A stretch of DNA of 64,000 nt from Marinobacter sp. THAF197a (GTDB taxonomy: Bacteria; Pseudomonadota; Gammaproteobacteria; Pseudomonadales; Oleiphilaceae), in the NCBI RefSeq assembly GCF_009363275.1, contig NZ_CP045324.1, forward strand, positions 3,782,001 through 3,846,000, in the 5' to 3' direction. The first letter of the stretch is position 1; each line of letters starts with the position of its first letter. The notes beneath the pieces were generated by a model that saw only the letters and a program-made list of their open reading frames with translations, was not told the origin of the DNA and did no database searches. The translations under genes were made by a program, and so were the position numbers. Positions 40,526-48,757 of the stretch are shown one piece after another.

Positions 40526-41821
40526 ATGACCCAAGCATTTGACATCATCATCGTTGGCGCCGGCATGGTCGGCGCCGCCCTTGCCAATGGCCTTGGCCAG
40601 CAGGGCATCACGGTCGGCCTGATTGACAAGGCCGAGCCCTCGGACTTTGACGCGGATGCCAGCCCCGATATCCGGGTATCAGCGCTCAGTGCCGGCAGCG
40701 AGCGCTATCTGCAAAGCCTGGGCGCCTGGCGCCGCATTCAGGCCATGCGCGCCACACCCTATCGCCGCCTGGCGGCGTGGGACGAGACCCCGCACCCACT
40801 CAGCCGTCTGCTGCCCGGCTCGTTGACCGAAGTGGAATTCAGCGCGGCCGATCTCGGCGCAAGCCATCTGGGCCATATCGTCGAAAACTGCATCACCCAG
40901 AACGCCCTGTGGCAAACCTTACAGGACGAACCCAACGTCACGCTGATTACCGGCCAGGGGCTCAAGGCACTGACACAGAATGCCGAGCGTGCAACGATCA
41001 CCCTGGACGATGGTACAGAACTGAGCGCCCAACTGATTGTCGGGGCCGACGGCGCCATGTCCAGAGTGCGGGAACTGGCCGGCATTGGCGTGACCCGTGA
41101 TCAGTACGAACAACAAGCCATGGTGATTTCGGTCCGCTACCTGGGCCAGCCCGAGGACATTACCTGGCAGGGCTTTTACCCCAGCGGCCCCAGAGCCTTC
41201 CTGCCGTTACACAATGCAGGTGAGCAACACCCCGGCGAAACCTGGGGATCACTGGTGTGGTACGACAGCCCAGCCCGCCTTGCCGAACTGAAGGCCATGG
41301 ACAACAGCACCCTGATGGCGGAAATTTACAGGGCTTTCCCGGCGCGCCTGCCGCCGCTGACCCACATCGACGCCAAAGCCAGCTTCCCCATCGCCCGACA
41401 GCACGCCAAACACTATTTCCTGAACCGCGTGGTACTGGCCGGCGACTCCGCCCACACCATCAACCCCCTGGCCGGCCAGGGGGTAAATCTCGGCTTTCAG
41501 GACGCCCAATGCCTGCAGGGCCTGCTGAAAGAGGCCCGGCGCAGCGGCGATGACCTGGCCGGTGAACGCTGGTTGGCACTTTATGAAAAGCAACGCCGAC
41601 CCGCCAACCGCCGCATGATGCTGGCCATGGACCTGTTCTACCATCTGTTCAGCAACGCCATCCCGCCGGTACACCTGGCCCGCAACCTGGGGCTTGGCGC
41701 TGCCCGCGCTTTGCCCTTCGCCCGCAACGGTGTAGCTCGCTACGCCATGGGCCTGGACGAGGAGCTGCCGGCCGTGGTCAGGCAGATTACTTCCCGGATT
41801 CCGGGTCTGAATCAGCTTTAA
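40526..41821 (+). CDS. UbiH/UbiF/COQ6-family FAD-dependent hydroxylase
   Basis: Flavoprotein monooxygenase of 431 aa. The dinucleotide site is GAGMVGAALA (about 12-21), the middle block GADGAMSRVRELAGI, and the FAD ribityl motif GDSAHTINPLAGQGVNLG (about 308-325) is diagnostic of the ubiquinone hydroxylases. It should hydroxylate the benzoquinone ring at C1, C5 or C6 during ubiquinone synthesis. Which position cannot be decided from sequence alone. It lies apart from ubiC-ubiA and 41 bases upstream of hinT. Confidence 0.87.
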   Translation: MTQAFDIIIVGAGMVGAALANGLGQQGITVGLIDKAEPSDFDADASPDIRVSALSAGSERYLQSLGAWRRIQAMRATPYRRLAAWDETPHPLSRLLPGSLTEVEFSAADLGASHLGHIVENCITQNALWQTLQDEPNVTLITGQGLKALTQNAERATITLDDGTELSAQLIVGADGAMSRVRELAGIGVTRDQYEQQAMVISVRYLGQPEDITWQGFYPSGPRAFLPLHNAGEQHPGETWGSLVWYDSPARLAELKAMDNSTLMAEIYRAFPARLPPLTHIDAKASFPIARQHAKHYFLNRVVLAGDSAHTINPLAGQGVNLGFQDAQCLQGLLKEARRSGDDLAGERWLALYEKQRRPANRRMMLAMDLFYHLFSNAIPPVHLARNLGLGAARALPFARNGVARYAMGLDEELPAVVRQITSRIPGLNQL

Positions 41822-41862
41822 CACCGAACAATAACCCCAAGGACAACCGAAAAGGAGCCACC

Positions 41863-42228
41863 ATGTCAGAGACGATTTTCACCAAGATCATCAACCGGGA
41901 AATCCCCGCCGACATTCTCTACGAGGATGACGTTGCCCTGGCGTTCAGCGACATCAATCCTCAGGCGCCGGTGCATTTCCTGGTTATCCCGAAGAAGGCC
42001 ATTGCCACGATCAACGACATCACCGAGGATGATCGGGAAGTGGTGGGGCATCTGTATGTGGTGGCAGCGAAGATTGCCAAAGAGAAAGGGTTTGCCGACG
42101 ATGGCTATCGGGTTGTGATGAACTGCGGGGAAAATTCGGGGCAGACAGTGTTCCATATCCACCTGCACGTTCTTGCCGGCAAACCGCTGGGCTGGCCGCC
42201 TTATACTGACAAGATGAAGCAGGCCTGA
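41863..42228 (+). CDS. hinT: Histidine triad nucleotide-binding protein HinT
   Basis: 121-aa HIT protein that hydrolyses purine nucleoside phosphoramidates such as AMP-lysine. The signature HIHLHVLAG (His-X-His-X-His-XX) is complete at about 101-109, and the N-terminal TIFTKIINREIPADILYEDD is typical. AAAAGGAG lies just before the ATG. Downstream, in place of a terminator, comes the structured repeat region. Confidence 0.93.
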   Translation: MSETIFTKIINREIPADILYEDDVALAFSDINPQAPVHFLVIPKKAIATINDITEDDREVVGHLYVVAAKIAKEKGFADDGYRVVMNCGENSGQTVFHIHLHVLAGKPLGWPPYTDKMKQA

Positions 42229-42267
42229 TTCTTCTACCTTCTTTTCCGGCACGCGGCTTAGGAGTAG

Positions 42268-42377
42268 GCATCCGAGCCGGTAGTGCTGTTCGGGAGACGC
42301 TCAAGGCATCCATGCGCGCTTAGCTTTGGCCATCCATGGCCAAAGATACTCCCGAACAGCACTACCGGCCCGGCTGC
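42268..42377 (+). repeat. Structured repeat element, copy 1
   Basis: Left arm 42268-42296 and right arm 42349-42377 are inverse copies of 29 bases with two or three mismatches. The inner 20 bases (CCGGTAGTGCTGTTCGGGAG and its complement) are perfect. The 52-base core between them (42297-42348) contains two further hairpins: GCAT-CC-ATGC (42306-42315) and CTTTGGCCA-tcc-A/TGGCCAAAG (about 42324-42345). The predicted fold is a three-way junction. There is no T-tract. The same core occurs inverted in copy 2. Confidence 0.9.
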
Positions 42378-42455
42378 ACCAGGCCTGGTGCCAAGCCTTC
42401 CAAAGCATCGAGTCTCAGGCTAGGGAAACCCATGCCTTGGTTCGGCTGGCTGGTG

Positions 42456-42549
42456 TGCGGGTTGGCTTTACGGGACTATCTTTCGCCAGGGATGGCGAAA
42501 GCTAAGCGCCCACGGATGGCTTGAGCGTGTCCCGTAAAGCCAACCCGCA
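42456..42549 (-). repeat. Structured repeat element, copy 2
   Basis: Arms 42456-42476 and 42529-42549 are a perfect 21-base inverted repeat whose sequence is unrelated to the arms of copy 1. The 52-base core 42477-42528, read on the minus strand, matches the core of copy 1 at 46 of 52 positions. Of six differences, two pairs are compensatory (one in each internal hairpin), one keeps a T-G pair and one is in a loop. The two copies are in opposite orientation, 78 bases apart. Origin and function unknown. Confidence 0.9.
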
Positions 42550-42603
42550 TGCCAGCCCTCCTCCAAAGCCCGCCCCCACGACAACGGGAACGGGATTTTA
42601 ACG

Positions 42604-43326
42604 TTAACGGCCAACCACCTTCTCGGCTTCTTCCACGGGCGTATGGCGAACATCCTCGCCTTTGACCATGAAGATGACGTTCTCGGCAATGTTACAGGCG
42701 TGATCACCCACCCGCTCCAATGCCCGCAGAACCCACATCACCGACATACAGCGTGAAATGTTGCGAGTATCTTCCATCATGAACGTCAGCAACGTACGAG
42801 CCGCTGCCTGATACTCCTCATCTACCCGCTTGTCTTCCTTCATCACCCGCAGCGCCTGCTCCGAATCCAGACGCGCAAACGCATCCAGCGCATCGTGCAG
42901 CATGCTCAGCACATGCGTGGTAATGTGGCGAATTTCAACATATCCACGGGGCGCCTGACCTTCCTCAGACAGCTTGATGGCCATCTTGGCGATCTTCTTG
43001 GCCTCATCGCCAACCCGCTCAAGATCCGCCACCATCTTGATCACCGCAATCACCAACCGTAAATCCCGAGCCGTGGGCTGGCGGCGGGCGATGATCAGCG
43101 TGGCCTCCTCATCCAGATCCACTTCCATCCGGTCAACCTTCTTGTCTCCCGCACGGACGTCTTCGGCCTGGTGACCATCACCGTCTACCAGCGCCTGAAC
43201 TGCGCGCTCAACCTGGCTTTCAACCAGACCACCCATGTTCAGAAACTGGGTTTTCAGTTCGGTCAGCTCGTCATTGAACTTGTGGGAAATGTGATCCCCG
43301 TATACATCGTCCTTTTTATTCGGCAT
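42604..43326 (-). CDS. phoU: Phosphate transport regulator PhoU
   Basis: 240 aa made of two three-helix PhoU repeats (about 18-110 and 120-215), each with the metal-binding E/DxxxD-type motif (ERVGDEAKKIA and ERVGDHACNIAENV). PhoU links the Pst transporter to PhoR and represses the Pho regulon when phosphate is plentiful. GGAGAT lies eight bases before the ATG. It is the last gene of pstSCAB-phoU, 30 bases after pstB. Confidence 0.95.
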   Translation of the reverse strand: MPNKKDDVYGDHISHKFNDELTELKTQFLNMGGLVESQVERAVQALVDGDGHQAEDVRAGDKKVDRMEVDLDEEATLIIARRQPTARDLRLVIAVIKMVADLERVGDEAKKIAKMAIKLSEEGQAPRGYVEIRHITTHVLSMLHDALDAFARLDSEQALRVMKEDKRVDEEYQAAARTLLTFMMEDTRNISRCMSVMWVLRALERVGDHACNIAENVIFMVKGEDVRHTPVEEAEKVVGR

Positions 43327-43356
43327 ATCTGATATCTCCAGTGTTCCCCGGTGCCC

Positions 43357-44244
43357 TTAACCAAAGCGGCCAGTAATGTAGGATTCCGTCAGTTGGTGCT
43401 CCGGCGAGGTGAATACCTTGTCAGTCTCATTCACCTCCACCAGGTGGCCCAGATGGAAATAGGCTGTACGGTTAGAAACCCTGGCTGCCTGCTGCATGGA
43501 GTGGGTCACAATCACGATGGTGTAACTCTCCGACATCTCAGCAATCAGCTCTTCCACTTTTGCGGTGGCGATCGGGTCCAGGGCCGAGCATGGCTCGTCC
43601 ATCAGGATCACTTCCGGACTAACAGCAATGGCCCGGGCGATACACAGGCGCTGCTGCTGGCCGCCAGACATACCGGTCGCGGTGGCACCCAGGCGATCTT
43701 TCACCTCATCCCAAAGACCGGCTTTGCGCAAGCTGTTTTCAACAATCTCATCAAGATCGGATTTTCGGTTGGCAAGACCATGAATTCGTGGGCCGTAGGC
43801 CACGTTGTCGTAGATCGACTTGGGGAACGGGTTCGGCTTCTGGAACACCATGCCCACCCGGGCTCGCAGTTCAACAACGTCCCGTTTCGGGTCATAAATA
43901 TCGTGCTCGTCGATCATCAACTGACCTTTGACCCGGCAGATATCAATGCTGTCGTTCATCCGGTTCAGGCACCGCAGAAAGGTCGATTTGCCGCAGCCGG
44001 AGGGCCCGATAAAGGCAATGACTTCGTTGCGGCCAATGTCCAGGCTGACGTTCTTTATAGCCCGATCCTGACCATAAAACACTTCCACATTACGCAGCTT
44101 GAACTTGGGATCATCAGCGTAGGGGATCCCAACGGTCGCACCTTCTTCAATGACCGTTTCCGCTGGCCGCTCGTCTTTTACCGGGACAATGGTCTCTTCC
44201 GGCATGTCCGCCTCACTCGTGATTGTCGGATTCATGGTATTCAT
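43357..44244 (-). CDS. pstB: Phosphate ABC transporter ATP-binding protein PstB
   Basis: ATPase of the high-affinity phosphate importer, 295 aa. Walker A is GPSGCGKST, the signature is SGGQQQRLCIARA, and Walker B is EVILMDEPCSALD, followed by the switch His in VTHSMQQA. The first 45 residues are an acidic extension not present in E. coli PstB. AAGGAG lies eight bases before the chosen ATG. It begins 11 bases after pstA ends. Confidence 0.95.
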   Translation of the reverse strand: MNTMNPTITSEADMPEETIVPVKDERPAETVIEEGATVGIPYADDPKFKLRNVEVFYGQDRAIKNVSLDIGRNEVIAFIGPSGCGKSTFLRCLNRMNDSIDICRVKGQLMIDEHDIYDPKRDVVELRARVGMVFQKPNPFPKSIYDNVAYGPRIHGLANRKSDLDEIVENSLRKAGLWDEVKDRLGATATGMSGGQQQRLCIARAIAVSPEVILMDEPCSALDPIATAKVEELIAEMSESYTIVIVTHSMQQAARVSNRTAYFHLGHLVEVNETDKVFTSPEHQLTESYITGRFG

Positions 44245-44255
44245 TAGTACTCTCC

Positions 44256-45533
44256 TTACCACCGGCGCTCAAGACGTTTACGCAGCCAAATGGCCAGTGC
44301 ATTCATACTGATCATGAAGGTCAGCAGGATCATGATGCCCGCTGACGCCAATTCGATAAAACCCTGTTCCGCGCTGCTGGCCCACAGATAGATCTGTACC
44401 GGCAGTACCGTGGCGGAGCTGAAGAAGCCGTCCGGAATTTCCACGATAAATGCGACCATCCCGATCAGCAGCAACGGGGCGGTTTCACCCAACGCCTGCG
44501 CCATACCGATGATGGAGCCGGTCATCATGCCTGGCATCGCCAGGGGTACCACGTGGTGCATCACCACCTGCATTTTGGAGGCACCGATGCCCTCAGCTGC
44601 CTCGCGAATGGAGGGCGGCACACTCTTGATGGCGGCGCGGCTGGAGATGATGATGGTAGGCAAAGTCATCAATGCCAGCACCAAACCACCCACCACCGGC
44701 ACCGAACGGGGCATGCCAAACAACCCGATGAACACCGCCAGGCCCAGCAGACCGAAGATGATCGACGGCACCGCCGCCAGGTTGTTGATGTTCACCTCGA
44801 TGAAGTCGGTCAGCTTGTTCTGGGGCGCGAACTCTTCCAGATAGACCGCTGCGGCCACCCCGACAGGGAAGGCAATCAGCAGGGTCACCACCATGGTCAG
44901 CAATGAACCGATAATAGCGCCCAGAATACCGGCGTTAGACGGCTCCCGGGAATCGCCGGACTGGAAAAACACATCGTTGAAAGCGGTTTGAATAACACCA
45001 CGTTCCACCAGGTAATCCACCCACTCGATCTGCTGGTCAGACAAGCGAACGCTGTAGTTGTCATTGTCCGCATGCTTCACATACACCGATACGCGGTCAT
45101 GGGCCAGAAAGGTCAGGGTCTGGGTAGTGCCCAGCAGTTCCGGCTGACTGCGCAACAAGTCACGAATCTGGCTGGAACCGTAACTGCCCACCAGTCGGCT
45201 GAGCTCGCGCTGGGCGGCACGGTCCTCAACGCCTGGAATCAGGTCCCCGAGGGCGATGATGATCGGCGCATTGAAATCGGCCATGGAACGCTGGTCTGCA
45301 TCGGTAGGATCGTCCAGATACATGGCTTCACCATCCAGATGCACATCCAGCGTAATGGTGGTTTTGATAAACCCGGTGTAGCCCTTGCCAATGATATCGG
45401 CAAACAGGATCACCAGGGCCGACAGGGCGATGGCAATGGCCAACATACCGTAGGCGCGGAACCGCCGTTCCTTGCGATACCGGCGTTTCAGGGACTGGCG
45501 GACAATCTCCGCCTGGGAGCGTTGATCAGTCAT
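44256..45533 (-). CDS. pstA: Phosphate ABC transporter permease PstA
   Basis: Inner-membrane subunit of 425 aa, longer than the 296 aa of E. coli PstA. The extra length is a cytoplasmic N-terminus, one helix (about 28-50) and a periplasmic insert (about 55-190) before the five- to six-helix permease core. The core has the EAA-type loop SIREAAEGIGASKMQVVMHHVVPLA read in two blocks near 325-350. The start overlaps the end of pstC by eight bases, so translation is coupled. Confidence 0.93.
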   Translation of the reverse strand: MTDQRSQAEIVRQSLKRRYRKERRFRAYGMLAIAIALSALVILFADIIGKGYTGFIKTTITLDVHLDGEAMYLDDPTDADQRSMADFNAPIIIALGDLIPGVEDRAAQRELSRLVGSYGSSQIRDLLRSQPELLGTTQTLTFLAHDRVSVYVKHADNDNYSVRLSDQQIEWVDYLVERGVIQTAFNDVFFQSGDSREPSNAGILGAIIGSLLTMVVTLLIAFPVGVAAAVYLEEFAPQNKLTDFIEVNINNLAAVPSIIFGLLGLAVFIGLFGMPRSVPVVGGLVLALMTLPTIIISSRAAIKSVPPSIREAAEGIGASKMQVVMHHVVPLAMPGMMTGSIIGMAQALGETAPLLLIGMVAFIVEIPDGFFSSATVLPVQIYLWASSAEQGFIELASAGIMILLTFMISMNALAIWLRKRLERRW

Positions 45534-46914
45534 ACTGTTCCCTATATTTACGCACAATCTTGAGAGCAATCACGTTCAGAATCAGTGTCACCACGAACAG
45601 CATCATGCCCAGGGCAAACGCTGCCAGGGTCTTGGCGCTGTCAAATTCCTGGTCGCCGGTCAGCAGGGTGACAATCTGTACGGTGACGGTAGTGACAGAA
45701 TCCAGCGGGTTGGCGGTGAGATTAGCCGCCAGGCCCGCGGCCATCACCACAATCATGGTTTCACCGATGGCCCGGGAAGCTGCCAGAAGAATGCCACCCA
45801 TAATACCGGGCAACGCCGCCGGGAAGATCACCTGTTTCATGGTTTCAGACTGGGTGGCGCCAAGGGCCAGAGAGCCATCGCGCAGGGTCTGGGGCACCGC
45901 ATTGATCACGTCGTCAGACAACGAGGACACGAACGGGATAATCATCACACCCATCACCAGGCCAGCCGCCAGGGCGCTCTGGGATGAAGCATTGAGGCCT
46001 ACGGTCTCGGCCAGGTCCCGGATAAACGGCGCCACGGTCAAGGCGGCGAAGAAGCCGTAAACCACTGTCGGAATACCCGCCAGCATTTCCATCAGCGGCT
46101 TGATCACAGAGCGGGCCTTTTTACCGGCGTATTCGGAAAGGAAGACCGCCGACAGCAAACCAACCGGCACGGCCACAATCAATGCAATGGCGGAAATCAA
46201 CAGCGTACCGGTAAACAGCGGAATCATGCCGAAGGAACCGTCTGCACCTATCTGATCGGCGCGCAGCGCAGTCTGGGGACTCCAGTTTGCACCCAGGAAG
46301 AATTCCCAGAAAGGCACCTTGCCAAAGAACCGGATGGTCTCGAAGATCACCGAAAAAATGATGCCCACCGTCGTCATAACAGCTACTGCGGCGCACACAA
46401 AGAAGATTCTCCGCAGAGTGGTTTCAACACTCTCACGGGCGTTGATATGAGGCGCTACCCGGAACCAGGCAACAACAGCGCCCAGCACCGCAATCAACAG
46501 GACCAGAATCGTTTTAAAGTTCTTGCTCTGGTCTCGCAGCGTCTCCAGTAACGACGCGGCACCCGCAATATGCTCCGGTACGAACTCCGGGTTGAGTTTG
46601 CCCGCCGCGACATTGCCGATCTGGGAGACTACCAGGCTGGCCTGTCCGGCCGACTGGGGCATGGCCTCCGGAGGCAGGGACCCGATCACAATGTTCTGGA
46701 TAACCTTGCCTTCAAAGCCCGCCCACAAACCGAGCGTAATCAGCGCGGGAATTCCGCACCACAGTGCTGCCCGTGCAGCATAGTAAAACGGCAGTGATTT
46801 GAGATTGCGTATACCACCGAGAGGCTCCGCCACGGCGCGCGACCGCATGTAGGCAAGGCTGTACGCCACCACTGCGAGCACCAGAACGATAGGCAACAAA
46901 TTGGCCGATTGCAT
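45526..46914 (-). CDS. pstC: Phosphate ABC transporter permease PstC
   Basis: Permease partner of PstA, 462 aa, also longer than the 319 aa of E. coli PstC because of two extra N-terminal helices and a periplasmic insert (about 65-140). The permease core has FLSEYAG, GIPTVVYGFFAAL and the EAA-like loop beginning LRDGSLALGATQSE. It follows pstS by 143 bases that hold an attenuator-like hairpin. Confidence 0.93.
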   Translation of the reverse strand: MQSANLLPIVLVLAVVAYSLAYMRSRAVAEPLGGIRNLKSLPFYYAARAALWCGIPALITLGLWAGFEGKVIQNIVIGSLPPEAMPQSAGQASLVVSQIGNVAAGKLNPEFVPEHIAGAASLLETLRDQSKNFKTILVLLIAVLGAVVAWFRVAPHINARESVETTLRRIFFVCAAVAVMTTVGIIFSVIFETIRFFGKVPFWEFFLGANWSPQTALRADQIGADGSFGMIPLFTGTLLISAIALIVAVPVGLLSAVFLSEYAGKKARSVIKPLMEMLAGIPTVVYGFFAALTVAPFIRDLAETVGLNASSQSALAAGLVMGVMIIPFVSSLSDDVINAVPQTLRDGSLALGATQSETMKQVIFPAALPGIMGGILLAASRAIGETMIVVMAAGLAANLTANPLDSVTTVTVQIVTLLTGDQEFDSAKTLAAFALGMMLFVVTLILNVIALKIVRKYREQYD

Positions 46915-46987
46915 AACTGTCTCTTTCCTGGAAGGGTTTCAAGCTGACCTATTGTGCCAGCAAACCCGAAGGATCTTTACTGAATAC

Positions 46988-47022
46988 AACAAAGGAACGC
47001 AGCCTGCCGGCTGCGTTCCTCT
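46988..47022 (-). terminator. Attenuator-like hairpin between pstS and pstC
   Basis: GGAACGCAGCC / GGCTGCGTTCC (46994-47004, 47009-47019) is an 11-base perfect stem with loop TGCC, followed on the minus strand by TTTGTTG. It probably ends part of the transcripts after pstS, so the binding protein is made in excess over the permease. Confidence 0.7.
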
Positions 47023-47057
47023 CTTTTCCGATCATCCTTGATCTGCCGCCGTAACGC

Positions 47058-48104
47058 TTACAGCTCGTTACCGGTCATGGTTTTCAGGGCCTTGGCATCC
47101 TTGGCCGCCTGCATGCGCACATTACGCGGGTTCGGGATCAGGCCTACGTCTACCAGATAGCCGTTGTCACCCCAGGCGCCTTCGCTGGTGAATTCGTTGA
47201 CGTATTCCTGGATACCCGGAACCACACCCACGTGGGCTTTCTTCACGTAGAAGTACATTGAACGGGCAACCGGGTAGCTGTCATCACCGATGGTGTCCTG
47301 GGAAGGAGCTACGCCATCAACATTGGCAACCTGCAGCTGGTTACGGTTTTCTTCGTAGAAGCTGAAGCCGAACACACCGTAGATGCCGTTGTCACGCAGC
47401 AGGCGCTGAACGATCAGGTTATCGTTCTCACCGGCTTCGATGAAGGCACCGTCTTCACGGATGTTGTGGCAGATGGCGCGCATGTCGCCCTTGCTCTTGG
47501 ACTTGATCCAGTCGTACTTCTTACAGCCACCTTCCATTGCGATTTCCACGAAGGCATCACGGGTACCGGAAGTAGGAGGCGGGCCCATAACACTGATGGC
47601 GATGTTGGGCAGGCCAGAGCTGATATCGCTCCACTTCTTGTATGGGTTCGGCACCAGGTTCTCGCCACCGTTCGGATTCGGAACGTCCTTGGCCAGAGCC
47701 AGGAACAGCTGCTGCAGAGACAGGTTCAGTTCCGGCGCATCGTTGCCAGCGGCAATTACAATACCGTCGCTACCAATACGCACCTCAGTGATATCCTTCA
47801 CGCCGTTATTCTGGCAGTCCTGGAACTCACTGGTCTTCATGCGACGTGAAGCATTGGTGATGTCCGGGTGCTGGGTGCCAACACCGGCGCAGAACAGCTT
47901 CAGACCACCGCCGGAACCGGTAGATTCCAGTTTCGGGGTCGGGAAGTCGGTGTTACGACCAAAACGCTCGGCAACCACAGTGGCGAACGGGTAAACCGTG
48001 GAAGAACCCACGATGTTTACGGTATCACGGGCCATGGCCGGGGTAGATACCGCCGCAATGCTGCCAGCCAGGGCAACAGAGGCAAGAGCTGCTTTCAGTT
48101 TCAT
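47058..48104 (-). CDS. pstS: Phosphate-binding protein PstS
   Basis: Periplasmic phosphate-binding protein of 348 aa with signal peptide about 1-25 (PAMA-RD). The mature part opens with IVGSSTVYPFATVVAERF, and the phosphate loop has TGSGGGLKLF and PPTSGTRDAF. It delivers phosphate to PstCA. The gene is first in the operon, and a Pho box with a matching -10 is located upstream. GGAGA precedes the ATG at nine bases, and a GTG one codon earlier is possible. Confidence 0.94.
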   Translation of the reverse strand: MKLKAALASVALAGSIAAVSTPAMARDTVNIVGSSTVYPFATVVAERFGRNTDFPTPKLESTGSGGGLKLFCAGVGTQHPDITNASRRMKTSEFQDCQNNGVKDITEVRIGSDGIVIAAGNDAPELNLSLQQLFLALAKDVPNPNGGENLVPNPYKKWSDISSGLPNIAISVMGPPPTSGTRDAFVEIAMEGGCKKYDWIKSKSKGDMRAICHNIREDGAFIEAGENDNLIVQRLLRDNGIYGVFGFSFYEENRNQLQVANVDGVAPSQDTIGDDSYPVARSMYFYVKKAHVGVVPGIQEYVNEFTSEGAWGDNGYLVDVGLIPNPRNVRMQAAKDAKALKTMTGNEL

Positions 48105-48163
48105 CACGTTGAGTCTCCAATATCGGTGGACGTTGTGTATGGATCTGCTTTACCGATGAGTGC

Positions 48164-48197
48164 ATCCTAAGGAGTGTCTGTGACAACTTTGTTACAG
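48164..48197 (-). promoter_or_regulatory. PhoB-dependent promoter of pstSCAB-phoU
   Basis: On the minus strand CTGTAACAAAGTTGTCAC (48180-48197) is a near-consensus Pho box. Ten bases later comes TAGGAT (48164-48169), a -10 at exactly the distance known for PhoB-activated promoters in which the Pho box replaces the -35. Confidence 0.85.
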
Positions 48198-48298
48198 CAT
48201 TTGAAATATAGACGTCATTGTTCAAATTTTCTTGCAGCACGCCGCCAGCCCGTTACCATGCAGGGAAAACAACTCATAAGTATCTACAGGCGACTCCC

Positions 48299-48703
48299 AT
48301 GACTGCATACGATGACGACAAACCCAAACCCCGCGGGGAACTCACCCTGCAAGTGGTGCCCCTGCCCTCAGACACCAACCCCAACGGCGATGTGTTCGCC
48401 GGGTGGCTGGTGAAACAGATGGACATAGCCGCCGCCACCATGGCCGGGCGTATTTCCCAGGGCCGCAATGCCACCGTGGCTATGGACCGGATGGAATTTC
48501 TCTCACCTTTGCGGGTGGGTTCCCAGGTGGGCTGTTATTGCGAGCTGGTGGATATTGGCCGCAGCTCGATGAAAATCAATGTGGAGGTGTGGACCCTCGA
48601 TCGCGCCTCGAAAACCCCGCGCAAGGTCACAGAAGGCCTGTTCGTGTACGTCGCGATCGATGAGCACGGCCGGATTCGGGAAGTACCAGACCAGGCTCGC
48701 TAA
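48299..48703 (+). CDS. YciA-type acyl-CoA thioesterase
   Basis: Hot-dog-fold hydrolase of 134 aa. NPNGDVFAGWLVKQMD carries the family's catalytic Asn/Asp region, and the DRMEFLSPLRVGSQVGCYCE block matches YciA/Acot-type enzymes that act on many acyl-CoAs. The chosen ATG gives the family's normal length. It is divergent from pstS and stands alone. Confidence 0.85.
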   Translation: MTAYDDDKPKPRGELTLQVVPLPSDTNPNGDVFAGWLVKQMDIAAATMAGRISQGRNATVAMDRMEFLSPLRVGSQVGCYCELVDIGRSSMKINVEVWTLDRASKTPRKVTEGLFVYVAIDEHGRIREVPDQAR

Positions 48704-48757
48704 GCGTTTCCGCTTCAGGGCCGGGATGATGCCCGGCCCGCTCCTTTGAGTACCCGA

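Noticed and set aside
42277..42549. Repeat hairpins as ordinary terminators of hinT and phoU
   Set aside because: Neither has a T-tract, both are far longer than needed, and the conserved internal core with compensatory changes is not explained by termination.
42268..42549. CRISPR array or insertion sequence
   Set aside because: Only two inverted copies, no regular spacers, and no transposase frame.
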